This document shows, piece by piece, positions 32,591 to 46,288 of a stretch of 64,000 nucleotides of DNA (positions are counted from its first letter, which is position 1; the number at the start of each line of letters is the position of its first letter). Source of the DNA: Ephydatia muelleri (Eukaryota > Porifera > Demospongiae > Spongillida > Spongillidae). The position numbers were made by a program, and so were the translations under genes. The stretch covers positions 828,315 through 892,314 of the forward strand of contig JABACO010000017.1 in assembly GCA_013339895.1 (NCBI GenBank), in the 5' to 3' direction. The notes below the pieces were generated by a model. The model saw nothing but the letters and a program-made list of their open reading frames with translations, had not been told where the DNA came from and searched no databases.

Positions 32591-33557
32591 CTCGCCTGGA
32601 TGTAGAGCTCTATATCGAAGTATTCCAATGTTCTGAATAGAACAGCGAGCACACAGTAGAGACAGCATTGTATATTTAAGAGACCGTTTTTCGTTCAGCC
32701 ATTATCTCTGCGTTACGCAGAAGTACGATTACGTTTTTGTGGAGCAATGCGCTCACGTGATCTTGCCAAAACCGATTATTGTTTGGTGTGTACAGGTTAG
32801 CATGCAAATTTGATCAAGTGCACGTGACAGTACGTGGGAGCCTGTAGCACGTGACAACGTCCATTCTGTAGCTAAGGAAACGTACAGAAACGCCATTAAA
32901 AGAATGCAGCTCACAGCTGGTTTACTATTTTAAAAATGGTTCCCAACTTCTTCACAACAACATACACTTTTTATTATTATTCTGTTAAATAAATAGTTGT
33001 TGCAGGGTTTTAGGGCACACTTCCCCATTACTCCCGATGTTGAGAAAAAAAACTACATGATATCGGTATATCTAGCTATGGCAATTGTACCAACCGCCAT
33101 TGACAGGTGAACACATGAGGCTCAGATGTGCAAATGCAACTGAGACATAACAACTGTCCACATTTTCTATGATCCGTACATGGCATCAAATTGCATCAGT
33201 AAAGGAGATCTGTAGCAATGACCTTCTTGCAATTCAAACAACATTGCATGGCCTCTGTGTATAGTCATGTTGCTGGCACCTGAATTATAACACAGAATGG
33301 TACAGGTCGCTGGTGTTGATAAAAAGCTTGAGACATCATGTTGAATAATACTGTTAAAATTACTTCTATGTTCCGAGACACTACAGTTGCATTTATTTAT
33401 GAGACCAAGCTAAATTTATCAGACCACTATCAGACCACTATAGTACACAGCTGTAATTTTCTACCTGTTCAATGCTGAATTTAAAGGCACAGCATGCAGT
33501 GAAAGAGATCACATTTATAAAGTACGTAATGTAGCAAACAGCATACACACTCAAACA
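32591..33557. other. Spacer without recognisable gene, unit 1
   Basis: No supported ORF. Contains a single copy of the 46-bp motif that is amplified fourfold in unit 2. Confidence 0.5.
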
Positions 33558-33732
33558 TCAGGAGTCCGACTTTATTGCAATCAGTCCCTTCATGATGTCA
33601 AATGTGTTGCCATCAGGTTGCAACATCAATGTCTCTCCTTCCTTGGTGACAACTTTCAGGTAACCGTACTCATCAATCTCCACTATCTTAACCTCTCGGT
33701 TTCCTTGGCTGATAAGCCTCACCCTGGAACCA
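33558..33732 (-). pseudogene. HLCS: HLCS (biotin protein ligase) last exon, orphan, unit 1
   Basis: After an acceptor CCCTTTCAG the minus strand encodes SGSRVRLISQGNREVKIVEI, DEYGYLKVVTKEGE and LQPDGNTFDIMKGLI, ending IKSDS and a stop. This is the C-terminal domain of holocarboxylase synthetase, which attaches biotin to carboxylases; human HLCS ends with HPDGNSFDMLRNLI. Exons for the catalytic domain should lie at higher coordinates but the next unit begins there, so the exon is stranded. AATAAA overlaps the last codons. Confidence 0.8.
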
Positions 33733-34482
33733 CTGAAAGGGTCGGAAAAGACGAGAGAGGGGAGGAGGTGGTTGCAATGTGGAGAATATATACCTAGTGT
33801 CCACAAAAGGACACACCAATTTTGAAAGTGCTTAACTTTCCGCAGGATTGAGAGAAAAATATAAGATTTAGAACTTTAACATAATCGGATGAGATCTGGC
33901 ATTAAGAAAATTTATTAACTTAAACTTAGTCCACCAAGAGTGAATTACTGGCATCATGGCTGAGTCCGATTGTTGCGATGTTACAATTATTAAAATTGCA
34001 ATTGGATTCAGCCATTGAATGAAAATCTAGAGATCATCCATGGCAGGTTATTATTAATAATGCACATCAATTCAGAGTTATTAGTGTTCATAGATGAGAC
34101 TTTCCGGCACTTGTCTTTTATTTTAAAATATTTCAATTTGCTTTTAGATTGGTATGGATTTTTGTATATCAGTACATTGAGTAGCATTTAAATCCATTCT
34201 ATATGAGTTGGGTCTGTACATTGAGTAGCATTTAAAGTGTCCAACACTAGCATATGTTCTCATCTGACATAGCCACACCCCTCACATATTTGTTAGTATC
34301 AGTCAAGAGACTACTTGTGTGAATTTGAATTCTCCTTGAATTGTGTATACCAAATAGTGCAAAATAGTTGCAGGGAAAAGTTCAGTGAAATTTGTTGATG
34401 CATCGAAGAAATCAGGGTAATATTTTAAAAGGTTATCTTTATTGGGTGAATTCTCTCGAGTTCACCAAAATTGTCAAAGCTT
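33733..34482. other. HLCS intron remnant up to the unit junction
   Basis: No coding evidence. Ends at the poly-C tract that begins unit 2. Confidence 0.5.
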
Positions 34483-34635
34483 CCCCCCCCCCCCCCCCCC
34501 GACCATTATATTTTGCACAATACACAGGCCCGATTAATGTAGAAGGGGCGGGGCTGATTACGAGGGGTAGGCGGGGCTGGTTAATTATAAAGGGACAGGG
34601 TTGACTAGCAAAAAAGGGGCAGGGCTGATGGGTGG

Positions 34636-35506
34636 TTGAAAGGGTGGAAGAAGAGAGTTGGGGAAGGTGGAAGTAGAGGGTTGGGGAAGGTGGGAGCAGA
34701 GGGTTGGGGAAGGTGGAAGCAGAGGGTTGGGGAAGGTGGGAGCAGAGGGTTGGGGAAGGTGGGAGCAGAGGGTTGGGGAAGGTGGAAGCAGAGGGTTGGT
34801 GAAGGTGGGAGCAGAAGGTTGGGGAAGGTGGAAGCAGAGGGTTGGGGAAGGTGGGAGCAGAGGGTTGGTGAAGGTGGGAGCAGAGGGTTGGGGAAAGTGG
34901 AAGCAGAGGGTTGGGGAAGGTGGAAGCAGAGGGTTGGGGAAGGTGGGAGCAGAGGGTTGGGGAAGGTGGAAGCAGAGGGTTGGGGAAGGTGGAAGCAGAG
35001 GGTTGGTGAAGGTGGGAGCAGAAGGTTGGGGAAGGTGGAAGCAGAGGGTTTGGGAAGGTGGGAGCAGAGGGTTGGGGAAGGTGGAAGCAGAGGGTTGGGG
35101 AAGGTGGAAGCAGAGGGTTTGGGAAGGTGGGAGCAGAGTGTTGGAGAAGAGAGTTGGGGAAGGTGGAAGCAGAGGGTTGGGGAAGGTGGGAGCAGAGGGT
35201 TGGGGAAGGTGGAGCAGAGGGTTGGGGAAGGTGGGAGCAGAGGGTTGGGGAAGGTGGAAACAGAGGGTTGGGGAAGGTGGGAGCAGAGGGTTGGGGAAGG
35301 TGGAGCAGAGGGTTGGGGAAGGTGGGAGCAGAGGGTTGGGGAAGGTGGAGAAGAGGGTTGGGGAAGGTGGGAGCAGAGGGTTGGGGAAGGTGGAAGCAGA
35401 GGGTTGGGGAAGGTGGGAGCAGAGGGTTGGGGAAGGTGGGAGCAGAAGGTTGGGGAAGGTGGAAGCAGAGGGTTGGGGAAGGTGGAAGCAGAGGGTTGGT
35501 CAAGAT
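34636..35506. repeat. 23-bp G-rich minisatellite, unit 2 (~37 copies)
   Basis: Same motif and position as in unit 1 but about three times longer, with a mix of GGGAGCAGAG and GGAAGCAGAG variants and a few deletions. Confidence 0.95.
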
Positions 35507-36215
35507 GGGTGCACGTCGATCACCCAGCCAACGCTGCTTGAGTGAATAAAATGGTCTGGTCAGGGCATACCTGACCCATAAAGCTGTTGTGGTGTGATAC
35601 TTGAGGAAGCGTGGAGAAGCATATAAGTATGGCTGCAATAGACTGGTTGACCAGGTGTCGGCTTGTTTGTCTCACACTTTGAACTTTTGTGTGGGCCTGG
35701 CTAGTTGGTTAGCTTCTTTCAGCACCACTTCACTAAGCAGATTGACCACACCCACAACCGCTGGATGCCTGGCTGTAGTCGGTTTATTTGTGAGGTCAGT
35801 TAAGGTCGGCTAAATTTACCAACCTTGCAGGGTTCACACCCAAGCACCTGATCTCTAGTTGACCTTAGATGACCTTTGGTTGACCTCCATATGACCTTTG
35901 GCTGACCTCTAGATGACCTTTGGTTATGTAACAGTGTCCATTCTATTGCCAACATTGGAGATTAACTTTAATTCATGGGCCTTTGGATAAGTGTACAAAA
36001 ACTATTGGAATGTGTTTTGTGTGCACACAGGATTCTCGTCATTTAGCCTCCCGGTACCAACTCACCTATCAGGCAAGTCAGTGGTGATGAACAGTGGGAG
36101 GAGGTTGATTCATGCGCTCCCCCTGTCGACCAATCAGATCGCGGCTATGAGGCAGTACAGATCACTCTGGTAGACTGCCCTGGACATGCCTCACTCATTC
36201 GTACCATCATGGGAG

Positions 36216-36246
<31 letters not shown>

Positions 36247-37572
36247 TGTGCACGTCTGTTTGTGTGTCTGTATAGTTGTGTATACATGTATATATGATTT
36301 TTGTGTGTCTATGTATATTGTTGTGTGTCTGTGTATGTGTGAATGTATATGTGTTGTGTGTCTATGTTTCTGTGTGTGTGTCTGTATATGTGGGTGTTTC
36401 TGTGTGTGACTGAGTGTATATGTGTGTGCATGTATCTCTTATATGGACCACGCCCACTGGACAGGAGCTCAGATCATTGACCTCATGCTTCTAGTGGTGG
36501 ACGTCACTAAAGGAATACAGACACAGACTGCCGAGGTGAGCACTTGGCTTTCAATTGGTCTGGGGGCTGCCATGTAGGCATATAAATTATGAGCCCGCAT
36601 AAGAGAGCTGTTAAAATTTCTGTGTAATTTTCATTCTCCCATCTGAACTCACACCACACACACACACTGTCACCATCTCCACTTCTGTCCACACCACACT
36701 TACCTCTGCACACCCACCCTTCACCCTCACCTCCTCACCTACATGCTCCGGGTTTCAGTGTCTTGTGATTGGAGAGATAACGTGCGACCACATGATAGTG
36801 GTGCTGAACAAGACTGACCTTGTGGAGCCCAGCAAGAGAGAGAACCACATCAGTAAGGTGGGGATCCACTCCTGGCCTCCCCCCCTCCTTCTCCTCTCCC
36901 CTCTCTCCTCCTCCCCTCTCCCCTGCCCATCCCTCTTTTTCTCAAACTGAGGCATTCTCTTACATATCTCAACACCCCTTCAGAAAAGTTTACCTTCCCC
37001 CATACTTGTGGTGAATGGTGTACAATTGGATTTCCTTTTGGATACTATCATCACCCAGCACATTTAAAAAAAAATTAGCCCCTCCCACCTCCCCTCCCTT
37101 CCTCTCCCATCACAGGTGACAAAGAAGCTCCACCTCACACTGGAAAGCTACGAAATTTGCAGGTGCCCCCGTCGTTGCCGTGGCAGCAAAGCCAGGTGGT
37201 CCTGATGCGCCAGAGTCTGAACAGTCTATTGATCTCCATGCATTAGTGGAGGTTTGTGTCGTATGTGTGTGTATGTGTACGTGTGTATGTGTATGTGTAC
37301 ATGTGTATGCGTGTGTATGTGTGCATGTGTTCAAGTTGACATGGGGATCGAAAACACACAACTTTAAACACCAAGCACTTCAATTAGAACCCATTCCACG
37401 TTTTTCCATGGAAGGTTGCATGTCAGGCACATTCTGCATCGTAAGAGCTAGCCTGGCCCATCCTCTTAGAATTGCCCTTCCCTACCAGACAAGAATGTAC
37501 CTCTTTCCCATTGAAGGGTTGCCACTTAACGTAAGTGTCACACACATTCTCCTCTCCCTTTTGACTCCCTCC

Positions 37573-38319
37573 CAGGGGCGGATCCAGGATTTTGGGAAAG
37601 GGGGGGTCTGATAAATATATTCACAACTGGGGAGGGTACGGGAGGAGGCGTGCCCCCTCCCGTGATAGCAAGGGGGTTTTGGGGGAGCGCTGATAGCTCC
37701 CCCAGTGGGGTCTGGGGCGAAGCCTCAGCCGCTTTTTTGCTTTTGCGTTTATTTAGCATGAAATTCACAGTGATATCCAATACATATACTGATATACATC
37801 ATGTGATATCCGGATTACTAGAGCCTGCATGGATAGCGACGAGAAAACTGTTCATTCTTCACAATGCTATGGTTCCTACTGCTCAGCAATTAAATTCGTG
37901 ACGCAAAGCTTTTGTGAATTTGTGACCGAAGCGTGCACGTGGTCAAGCACCAGCTACATGTCGGTCTATAAACGACTCATGTATGTTTTACTATTGTTAG
38001 TTTATTTAGCTATCAGTTTTCTGAGGAAAAAAATCTGAGATCCATTCCATTCAAGTCTTTTGATCGCTTACCTCAATTCCTGCTCACACCCTACATTCGA
38101 TCGATCGCGCGATTTTAAATGTTTCGTTAATACACATGTAGGAGGATTTAATTAGATCGATATAGACCTCACTTGGCTAGAACGATGTGCAATCTTGCAA
38201 ATCCAAGGACGGTAACATGCAGCACGCTGCATAGATTACAGTATGCATTACGTCATTCTTCATATAGGAAAGGGGGGGTCCGGACCCCCTGGACCCCCCC
38301 CCCCCTAAATCCGCCCCTG
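37573..38319. mobile_element. hAT-like MITE in EEFSEC intron, unit 2
   Basis: Same element and site as 21,918-22,661 in unit 1, so it was present before units 1 and 2 separated. Confidence 0.8.
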
Positions 38320-40137
38320 CTGAGGCTCCTCCCAACCAAAGGGTCACCTCTAGTGCACACTGTCCTCCCAATCAAAGGGTCACCTCTAGTGCACACTGTC
38401 CTCCCAACCAAAGGGTCACCTCTAGTGCACACTGTCCTCCTCCATGCAGGTGCTGTCTCGGCACCTGTTTGTGCCCCAGAGGTCTGGGGAGGGGTCGTTC
38501 CTGTATGCAGTGGACCACTGCTTTCCCATCAGGGGACAAGGCACTGTCATGACTGGTACTGTACTCCGGGGCTCTGTGCAAGTCAATGATGTGAGTGAGG
38601 GTGTGTGTGTGGATGTGTAGGGTTTGGATGTGTAGGGTGTAAGGTGTGTAGGGTGTGATGTGTAGGGTGTGAAGGTCTGAGCATTTGTTCATGGCAATGG
38701 CTCTGAACCCATATAGATCAAGACTAAGCACCTTAGTCTTAGTTCATGACTAACATTTGGTTTATTGCTGTGTATACACATCTGTATAATAATAAATAAC
38801 AAATAGAAAAATAGAAAACCTACAAAATAAATACGGTAATAATATTTTTTTAACTCTAATTATACATACACAGTGATATGAAGACACAAACTCACAAGCA
38901 AACCAATGTCTGTACATCGGGTGATATTGTAAGGTGGCTATGAACGATGTTAGATGTGGTCATGGTTACCCTGGCAACTATTTGAAAATCACATGATGTT
39001 GGTGAAGTTGGGTATGATGTCATATTAATCAGCACTATTTGAAAATCACATGATGTTGGTGAAGTTGGGTATGATGTCGTATTAATCAGCACTATTTGAA
39101 AATCACATGATGCTGGTGAAGTTGGGTATGATGTCATATTAATCAGCACTATTTTCTACACTGTTCTTGATTCTTGTGCCATTCGCCTCCCACTCACACA
39201 CACAACCCATACACATGTGCATGCATGTGTGCACCCTACATACACACACACATGTGCACCCTACATACACACACACATGTGCACCCTACATACACACACA
39301 ACACACACACATGTGCATGCATGTGTGCACCCTACATACACACACAACACACACATGTGCACCCTACATACACACACAACACACACACATGTGCATGCAT
39401 GTGTGCACCCTACATACACACACAACACACACATGTGCACACACGTATACGCAACACACACCTGCACATGTGTAGACTGTGGAGATACCATTTCTGAAGA
39501 CGACGAAGAAGGTAAAGTCCATGCAGATGTTCCACCAACCAGTCCAGCAGGCTTCACAGGTAAATCACTGCATGGAGATATCTGACCCTCTCACCTCCCA
39601 CCTCTCACACCTCACACCCACCTCCTACCACTCACTCACCACCTGGTATATTGTGGGTTCCCTACATGCATACTGCCCTGATATTCCAGATCAGTCAAAA
39701 AAATATTGAATTTTTTAGGTACATGTATCTTTTGTTCATCTTTTTCCCAATGTTTAGTCTCCAGGAATCTCCAGGAATCTCAATTATTTATTTCTAAATA
39801 CAACAATGCTATCACTACTGGTGTTGTCTTAACTATTTTCTAAAGGAATGTTTTAGATATCTTTTTCCTCTGTGTTAGTCTCCAGCTATCTCAAATTATT
39901 AATAACAATACACAACCATGCTATCGATACTGGTGACATCATTATAACTATGTGGGTACATGTAGGCGCAAAATTCCTGCATGATGAGGAACACATGAAT
40001 CCACCACAAACCCCAGGTACCTGCCCATAAATTCCTTTATTATTGTGTGCGTCTGTTTGATAAACTGGGGACCAGAATTGCACCATATGTTGGAGTGACT
40101 ACCAAGGCATCTCCTCTTTGGGTATTGTTACCAGGGC

Positions 40138-40632
40138 ATGTGCCATCCTCCCTGCTCATGTGATCCTTTGTTGTGCGGCATGTGCCATCCTCCCTGCTCA
40201 TGTGATCCTTCATTGTATTGCATGTGCCATCCTCCCTGCTCATGTGATCCTTTGTTGTGCGGCATGTGCCATCCTCCCTACTCATGTGATCCTTTGTTGT
40301 GCGGCATGTGCCATCCTCCCTGCTCATGTGATCCTTTGTTGTGCTGCATGTGCCATCCTCCCTGCTCATGTGATCCTTCATTGCATTGCATGTGCCATCC
40401 TCCCTGCTCATGTGATCCTTCATTGTATTGCATGTGCCATCCTCCCTGCTCATGTGATCCTTTGTTGTGCGGCATGTGCCATCCTCCCTACTCATGTGAT
40501 CCTTTGTTGTGCGGCATGTGCCATCCTCCCTGCTCATGTGATCCTTTGTTGTGCTGCATGTGCCATCCTCCCTGCTCGTGTGATCCTTCATTGTATTGCA
40601 TGTGCCATCCTCCCTGCTCATGTGATCCTACG
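40138..40632. repeat. 42-bp minisatellite, unit 2 (~12 copies)
   Basis: Same motif as unit 1, with one more copy. Confidence 0.9.
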
Positions 40633-41034
40633 TACATGTATGTATGTTGTATGACTGAGAGCTTGTTGTGTAATTGAATTACAGAAGCTCTTAAAAGCAG
40701 TAGTTAGTTACTAACAGGAAGATGTCATTCGTGCCTTCATGTGACTTATCTTCCCTCAACAGGGGGACAGGGTTGGGATATGTGTGACGCAGTTTGATGC
40801 TAAACTCGTGGAACGTTGCCTGGTGTGTGCACCTGGTGGCCTGCCCAGTATTACCGGTGAGCTTTTATTAGAAGTGGGCCTAACTGCGATGAGAATGCAG
40901 ATAATGACTTAACCCTCCTCACTCCTCCTCCCCACCTTATATTCAGCGGGCATTATTCAGGTATACAAGATTCCCTATCACAAGTCCCCTTGTACCACTG
41001 GATCCAAGTTCCACAGTGAGATCACACACAGTAG

Positions 41035-41636
41035 CTGTGTATGTGCATGGTGTGCCAGTGTCTGTGTGTGCATGGTGTGCCAGTGTCTGTGTGTGCATGG
41101 TGTGCCAGTGTGTGTGCTTGTGCATGGTGTGCCAGTGTCTGTGTGTGCATGGTGTGCCAGTGTCTGTGTGTGCATGGTGTGCCAGTGTGTGTGCATGGTG
41201 TGCCAGTATCTGTGTGTGCATGGTGTGCCAGTGTCTGTGTGTGCATGGTGTGCCAGTGTGTGTGCATGGTGTGCCAGTGTCTGTGTGTGCATGGTGTGCC
41301 AGTGTCTGTGTGTGCATGGTGTGCCAGTGTCTGTGTGTGCATGGTGTGCCAGTGTCTGTGTGCATGGTGTGCCAGTGTCTGTGTGTGCATGGTGTGCCAG
41401 TGTCTGTGTGTGCATGGTGTGCCAGTGTCTGTGTGTGCATGGTGTGCCAGTGTCTGTGTGTGCATGGTGTGCCAGTGTGTGTGCTTGTGCATGGTGTGCC
41501 AGTGTGTGTGCTTGTGCATGGTGTGCCAGTGTCTGTGTGTGCATGGTGTGCCAGTGTGTGTGTGTGCATGGTGTGCCAGTGTCTGTGTGTGCATGGTGTG
41601 CCAGTGTCTGTGTGTGCATGGTGTGCCAGTGTGCGT
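41035..41636. repeat. 25-bp minisatellite, unit 2 (~24 copies)
   Basis: Expanded relative to unit 1 at the same intron site. Confidence 0.92.
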
Positions 41637-42424
41637 ACATGTGTGTGGACAGCTGTAGCACCGCTGGGATGAGGGAATGGGAGGGGCCAGGATTCTCTCA
41701 TGTCGATGCAATTAGGGGTGTGGTTTAGGGTCCAAGCATGACGTTACGGCCATGCGGTTTGGTGCACATAGCTGCTCCATTTAGTGCTCGCTTCTGTGCA
41801 AGCCTCTCCGTAAGAAGTTGATCCAAATGGGGGTTTGTCAGTGTCTCCTTGAATGCTTTGTGCCATTGTAGTTACCATTGGTCATGAGACTGTGATGGCC
41901 AAGACCACCTTCTTTGGCTGTGAACAACCTCCCTTGTCAGCAAACACGTTTGATGTGAGTCGCAGCTACCTTTTTCAGGAACAGATGCTGGAAAGTGCAG
42001 GGAAGCTGACAAAGGTAGTCCTCACATCCTCCTCCCTCTCCTCCCTTTCCTCATCCTCCCACACTCCCTCCACCTCCCCTTCACCCTCCTCTCCACCTCC
42101 ACTCCTCCACCTTTCACACCCTCCCATCCTCTCTTTTCCCATTTATGTGCGCTAAATGCCCTCATTGTGGGGCCGCACCCACCTTTAGGCCTCATCCGTT
42201 GCACAGCCATCTTCTGTCGAGTCTTCAGTTGTGTCTGGTTCCCAGACCCAATATGCTCTTCTTGAGTTTGAGAAGCCAGTGATATGTGCTGCAAACTCAC
42301 TGGTGATTGGAGCAAGGCTGGATATTGATGCCTATATCCAATATTGTGTGTGCCTGTGTGTGTGTGTGTATGTTTGTGTGTGTGTGCGTGTGTGTGTGTG
42401 CGTGTGTGTGCGTGCGTGTGTGTG

Positions 42425-42469
<45 letters not shown>

Positions 42470-42797
42470 ACGTGCATATGCGTGTGTGTGTGTGTATATG
42501 TGTGTGCATAAGTGTGTGCATAAGTGTGTGCATAAGTGTGTGTATGTGCATGTAGGTTTACACAGTCCGTGCTGGATTTGCATGTTAACCCCTTGACTAT
42601 GGCACTTAGCAACACGTGTCGGATAGCCTTTCATGGTGTCCTTCTTCACTCCTCGGAGGACTTAGAGTACCAGAAGAGTTTCTTGCCACAGCTGAAGGTG
42701 TACAAGCTCAAAACAAGGAAGGGGTGGTTGAAAGGGTGAGATTCCAATTAAAGCTCCTGCATAGTTGTGTCTGGGATTGGTTCAAATATCTTATTGC

Positions 42798-43331
42798 AGA
42801 ATGGAATTATCCTCTTCTCCCTCTCCTCTCCCTCTTTCCCTTCCTCCTTCCCTACCTCCTATCTCTTCCTCCTTCCCCAAACTTCTATCCCTTTTTTCAT
42901 CCCTCCCTACCTTTCCCTACCTCCCTCCCTCCTCCCCTTTCTCTCCCCTCCTCCTCCCTTCCTCTCCTCCTCCCCTTCCTCTCCTCCTCCCCTTCCTCTC
43001 CTCCTCCCCTTCCTCTCCTCCCCTTCCTCTCCTCCTCCCCTTCCTCTCCTCCTCCCCTTCCTCTCCTCCTCCCCTTCCTCTCCTCCTCCCCTTCCTCTCC
43101 TCCTCCCCTTCCTCTCCTCCTCCCCTTCCTCTCCTCCTCCCTTCCTCTCCTCCCCTTACCTCTCCTCCTCCCCTTCCTCTCCTCCTCCCCTTCCTCTCCT
43201 CCTCCCCTTCCTCTCCTCATCCCCTTCCTCTCCTCATCCCTTCCTCTCCTCTCTCCCTTCTCTCCTCTCTCTCTCTTCTCTCTCTCTCTCATTCTCTCTC
43301 TCCTCTCTCCTCTCTCTCTCCTCTCTCTCTC

Positions 43332-43365
<34 letters not shown>

Positions 43366-43375
43366 ATTCTCTCGT
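42798..43375. repeat. Polypyrimidine tract in EEFSEC intron, unit 2
   Basis: Same location as in unit 1, with a different internal arrangement of CCTCC and CT blocks. Confidence 0.95.
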
Positions 43376-45979
43376 TGTACTATTGACTGTAGCCATGTTC
43401 TGTGGTTTCCTCATTAATGGTTCTTGTCCCCTTCAATACAGATTCAGGATGAGAGGACCGTGATAGGCAGAGGGCTGTTCAAGAGGGAGACCAAAATCCA
43501 GTCATTTTTAGGTCTGACAGTGAAACTGTCATCAGGGGAGTTGGGGATAATTGAAGGTGCCTTTGGGACCAGTGGAAAGTTCCGTGTCAACATACCAGGT
43601 AATTGTAATTGTGACACAGCTATCTATTAAGTAACTAAATCAAACACCTTACTTCGTACTGCCTCACTGCCTTGCCACCCATTATTGGTAGAGAACGATG
43701 TAGGTGTTATGCTGAGTGGTATCATTCATGAAAAGGTTGCAGTTAGATGAACTCTTCAGTGGGCAGGAGCACAATATTGTGCCTCAGCTGCTGTACAAAA
43801 GCCACTTTGTTTTTCTAAATCGTTAATGTTTTTGTAGTCAACAACACAATGTTCAGATGAAAATGTTTTTTTGCTTGTCAAATTCGCGGGGTTGTTTACG
43901 TTTTACTGTAACGCGGAAACGCTTATTCCACACTATACCGCAATAATTGACTTCGTCCGTGAGAGAGTTTACACGTGTGTACCTATGCACAACATAATAG
44001 CATTTAATTTCTAACCCAGATGGTCTGAGAATGGAAACACAGGATCTACTGCAGAGTTCAAAGAAAAAAGGCAAAACAAAGGAAGGTTAGGCTAGCATAG
44101 GGAGGTTTGTTATGTTTGACTATTAAAGAAAGTTTGAAGGCTAAAAATTTAATGTTAAAAGGAGTTTTATTTGTCATCATCACAGGTGAGACATCTGAGT
44201 CGGAGCACAGTTCAATCAAGATCACCATGACATTCAGACGCTACGTGTTTGATCCAGAGAAAAAGCTTGTGCAGTGATCAATCTTTGAATTACGATGGAT
44301 GTGCACGAATGTACACTGTTATTGTACTGACCTGTTTAAGCATAGATATATATGGTTTCTAAAAACAAGCTATGCATTCCATTTGCTACATGATATCATT
44401 CTCCATCAAGAACAGGACAGTCCTAACATTTGCCAACACCAGTTACAAAATTGATTTGCAAAATCTAGGACTGATTTTTCACTGTAGCAGTCTACCAAAC
44501 CCCACTGTAACAGTACTCTTACCCTTTTTGCACCACTTTATTGAATAGAATGTTTTGGGTTGTTTACTCGGTTTTGTCATCACCCTTGCCAGGATATCTG
44601 AGCAGGTACCTGAGGCAATAGTTTCATAATATGTTTAAATTCAGCGCTCACATTTAATAGAAAGAACAACTGTTGGTTCTGGACAGAGAGCCACTCTTTT
44701 AGCCGGTCACATTTAATTATGTCATAAGGACCAGGGGCAGAATGAGATTGTGCCAAGAAAGAAAAGACCGTTTTACAGCTATTCGCACATCAATTATTGG
44801 GATACACGTATGTGTACGTTTAGACCGTGACTCCAATCGTAAATGCGGCCAGCTAAGGATCATTAGCAGGTTGAAAACCCAGAGTCTATACAGAGAAGTT
44901 TTTTTATTAACTTAGTTTCATTATCATGTAACATGTGCCAGTCTGGGAACAAACGTATACTAGATAATGGTGTATTCTGGGAATGAAATCAATGGTAGTT
45001 TCAGTAAATCTTCAAGTAAACAAGGAAATAATAGGTACACTTGTATGTACCAGGGATCATTTTAGTACGCATGTTTCCGTCGTTCTCAGTGCTAGCTTTT
45101 TCTTGTTCCAGGCCGTCGTATATATACGTCGCACGTCGACGCTCCATTTCGAAATACATACCATGCACACAAAAATAACACAACTAACGCACTAATGTAT
45201 CACAGTATAACATTGTAACTCCTCACCCCACCCCCCTCCCCGAGCCAGAGGATGTGTCAAGACCAAGCCACCACGATGGCTCTGCGGTGCTCATTGAGGT
45301 CTAGCCCCTTCTAGGCTCAGACCCAGGCCTGGGGAGAGGGTGGCAGAGAGCCAAGCAGAGGCCTACGAACAGCAAGTGAACCTTGTCAGTAGGAGAGCTC
45401 TGGGAGAGAATGGAGTTTGACTCAGTTAAACTGGACATTCTCAAAGCCTGCTGGAATGGTGTGCTGCCTGCTTAGGAGTTGATAAAAGTTCAATCCTAAT
45501 CTCAATATTAATCCTTTGTTTGCATGTTATGTAAACGTAATGAGCACATACATTACTAGGCAGCGATTGGCAATGTTTGAGTGCGCATGCGCTTGGCCAT
45601 ACCAAGAAGTCATGTACTTTAGTGTTGTGTTTGTAAGTTTTTCTGTATACTTATTTGATCGAGTGTTTTCATACTCAGTATCTGTTGAGATCCGAGAAAT
45701 GCATGGTGGCTTATTCTCTTACCTGTGGTCACCAACCAAACCTTACACTCAAGGCCAAGCAGACAAACACCACTCGTAAGACACCATCAGTTTGACTAAG
45801 ACTAGACATCACCACCCTCTTATTGCCGCTCGTCGGTACAGGAATGAAACATGCCAAATAGCTGGTTGTCACTAATGTGTTCAACACCTGGTGGGTAGTA
45901 GCGAGCATCTCGTAGAGCATGGAGAAAGTGAACATGCAGAGATGCACACATATCCAGATGTTATTTGCAGCTACATCTC

Positions 45980-46288
45980 TTACCACATCAAAGTTTTCCT
46001 CAATGGCTTGTTGGGAGACTCAAACACAACACAACAACCAGCCATGTCCAGTTTGTCAATGATGTCATCTCTCATCCTAATGGTGTAGTGGTAGCATCGA
46101 GGCACAAGACGGTACAAAAGCCCTAGGCTACTTAAATTCAGGAGCCTTGAAATGTCTCCACAAGGAGTCTGTACCAACAATGGCCTCAGGTGCACTGTAC
46201 ACGAAAAATGACCAAGAGACACTTCTCTCTCACTGGCAATTAGTTCCTTGTCCCCATCAACACAAATAATAACAGATTGCACCTCCAT
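45980..46288 (-). CDS. Small conserved ORF, unit 2
   Basis: Identical in protein to the unit 1 copy at 30,128-30,436. The same TATA-like box lies upstream (about 46,328-46,339). Function unknown. Confidence 0.35.
   Translation of the reverse strand: MEVQSVIICVDGDKELIASEREVSLGHFSCTVHLRPLLVQTPCGDISRLLNLSSLGLLYRLVPRCYHYTIRMRDDIIDKLDMAGCCVVFESPNKPLRKTLMW

Larger units (their letters stand above)
19310..34482 (+). repeat. Tandem segmental duplication, unit 1
   Basis: Runs from the poly-C tract after the gap to the next poly-C tract. It contains the 23-bp minisatellite, EEFSEC, the inverted repeats, the secreted-protein gene and the orphan HLCS exon. It is nearly identical to unit 2 apart from minisatellite lengths and scattered single-base changes. 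Confidence 0.92.
36031..44277 (+). pseudogene. EEFSEC: EEFSEC, unit 2, two frameshifts and no first exon
   Basis: Exons: 36031-36072, 36138-36215, 36465-36535, 36759-36857, 37116-37251, 38450-38590, 39476-39559, 40763-40856, 40947-41015, 41872-42014, 42189-42349, 42610-42735, 43442-43598, 44020-44085, 44186-44277. Near 37,143 an extra A (CTGGAAAGC versus CTGGAAGC in units 1 and 3) shifts the frame before the G5-like motif. Near 42,714 one A is missing (ACAAGG versus ACAAAGG), shifting the frame after KVYKLKT. Splice sites are otherwise conserved. The P-loop exon is absent. Either the copy is dead or these are sequence errors. Confidence 0.85.
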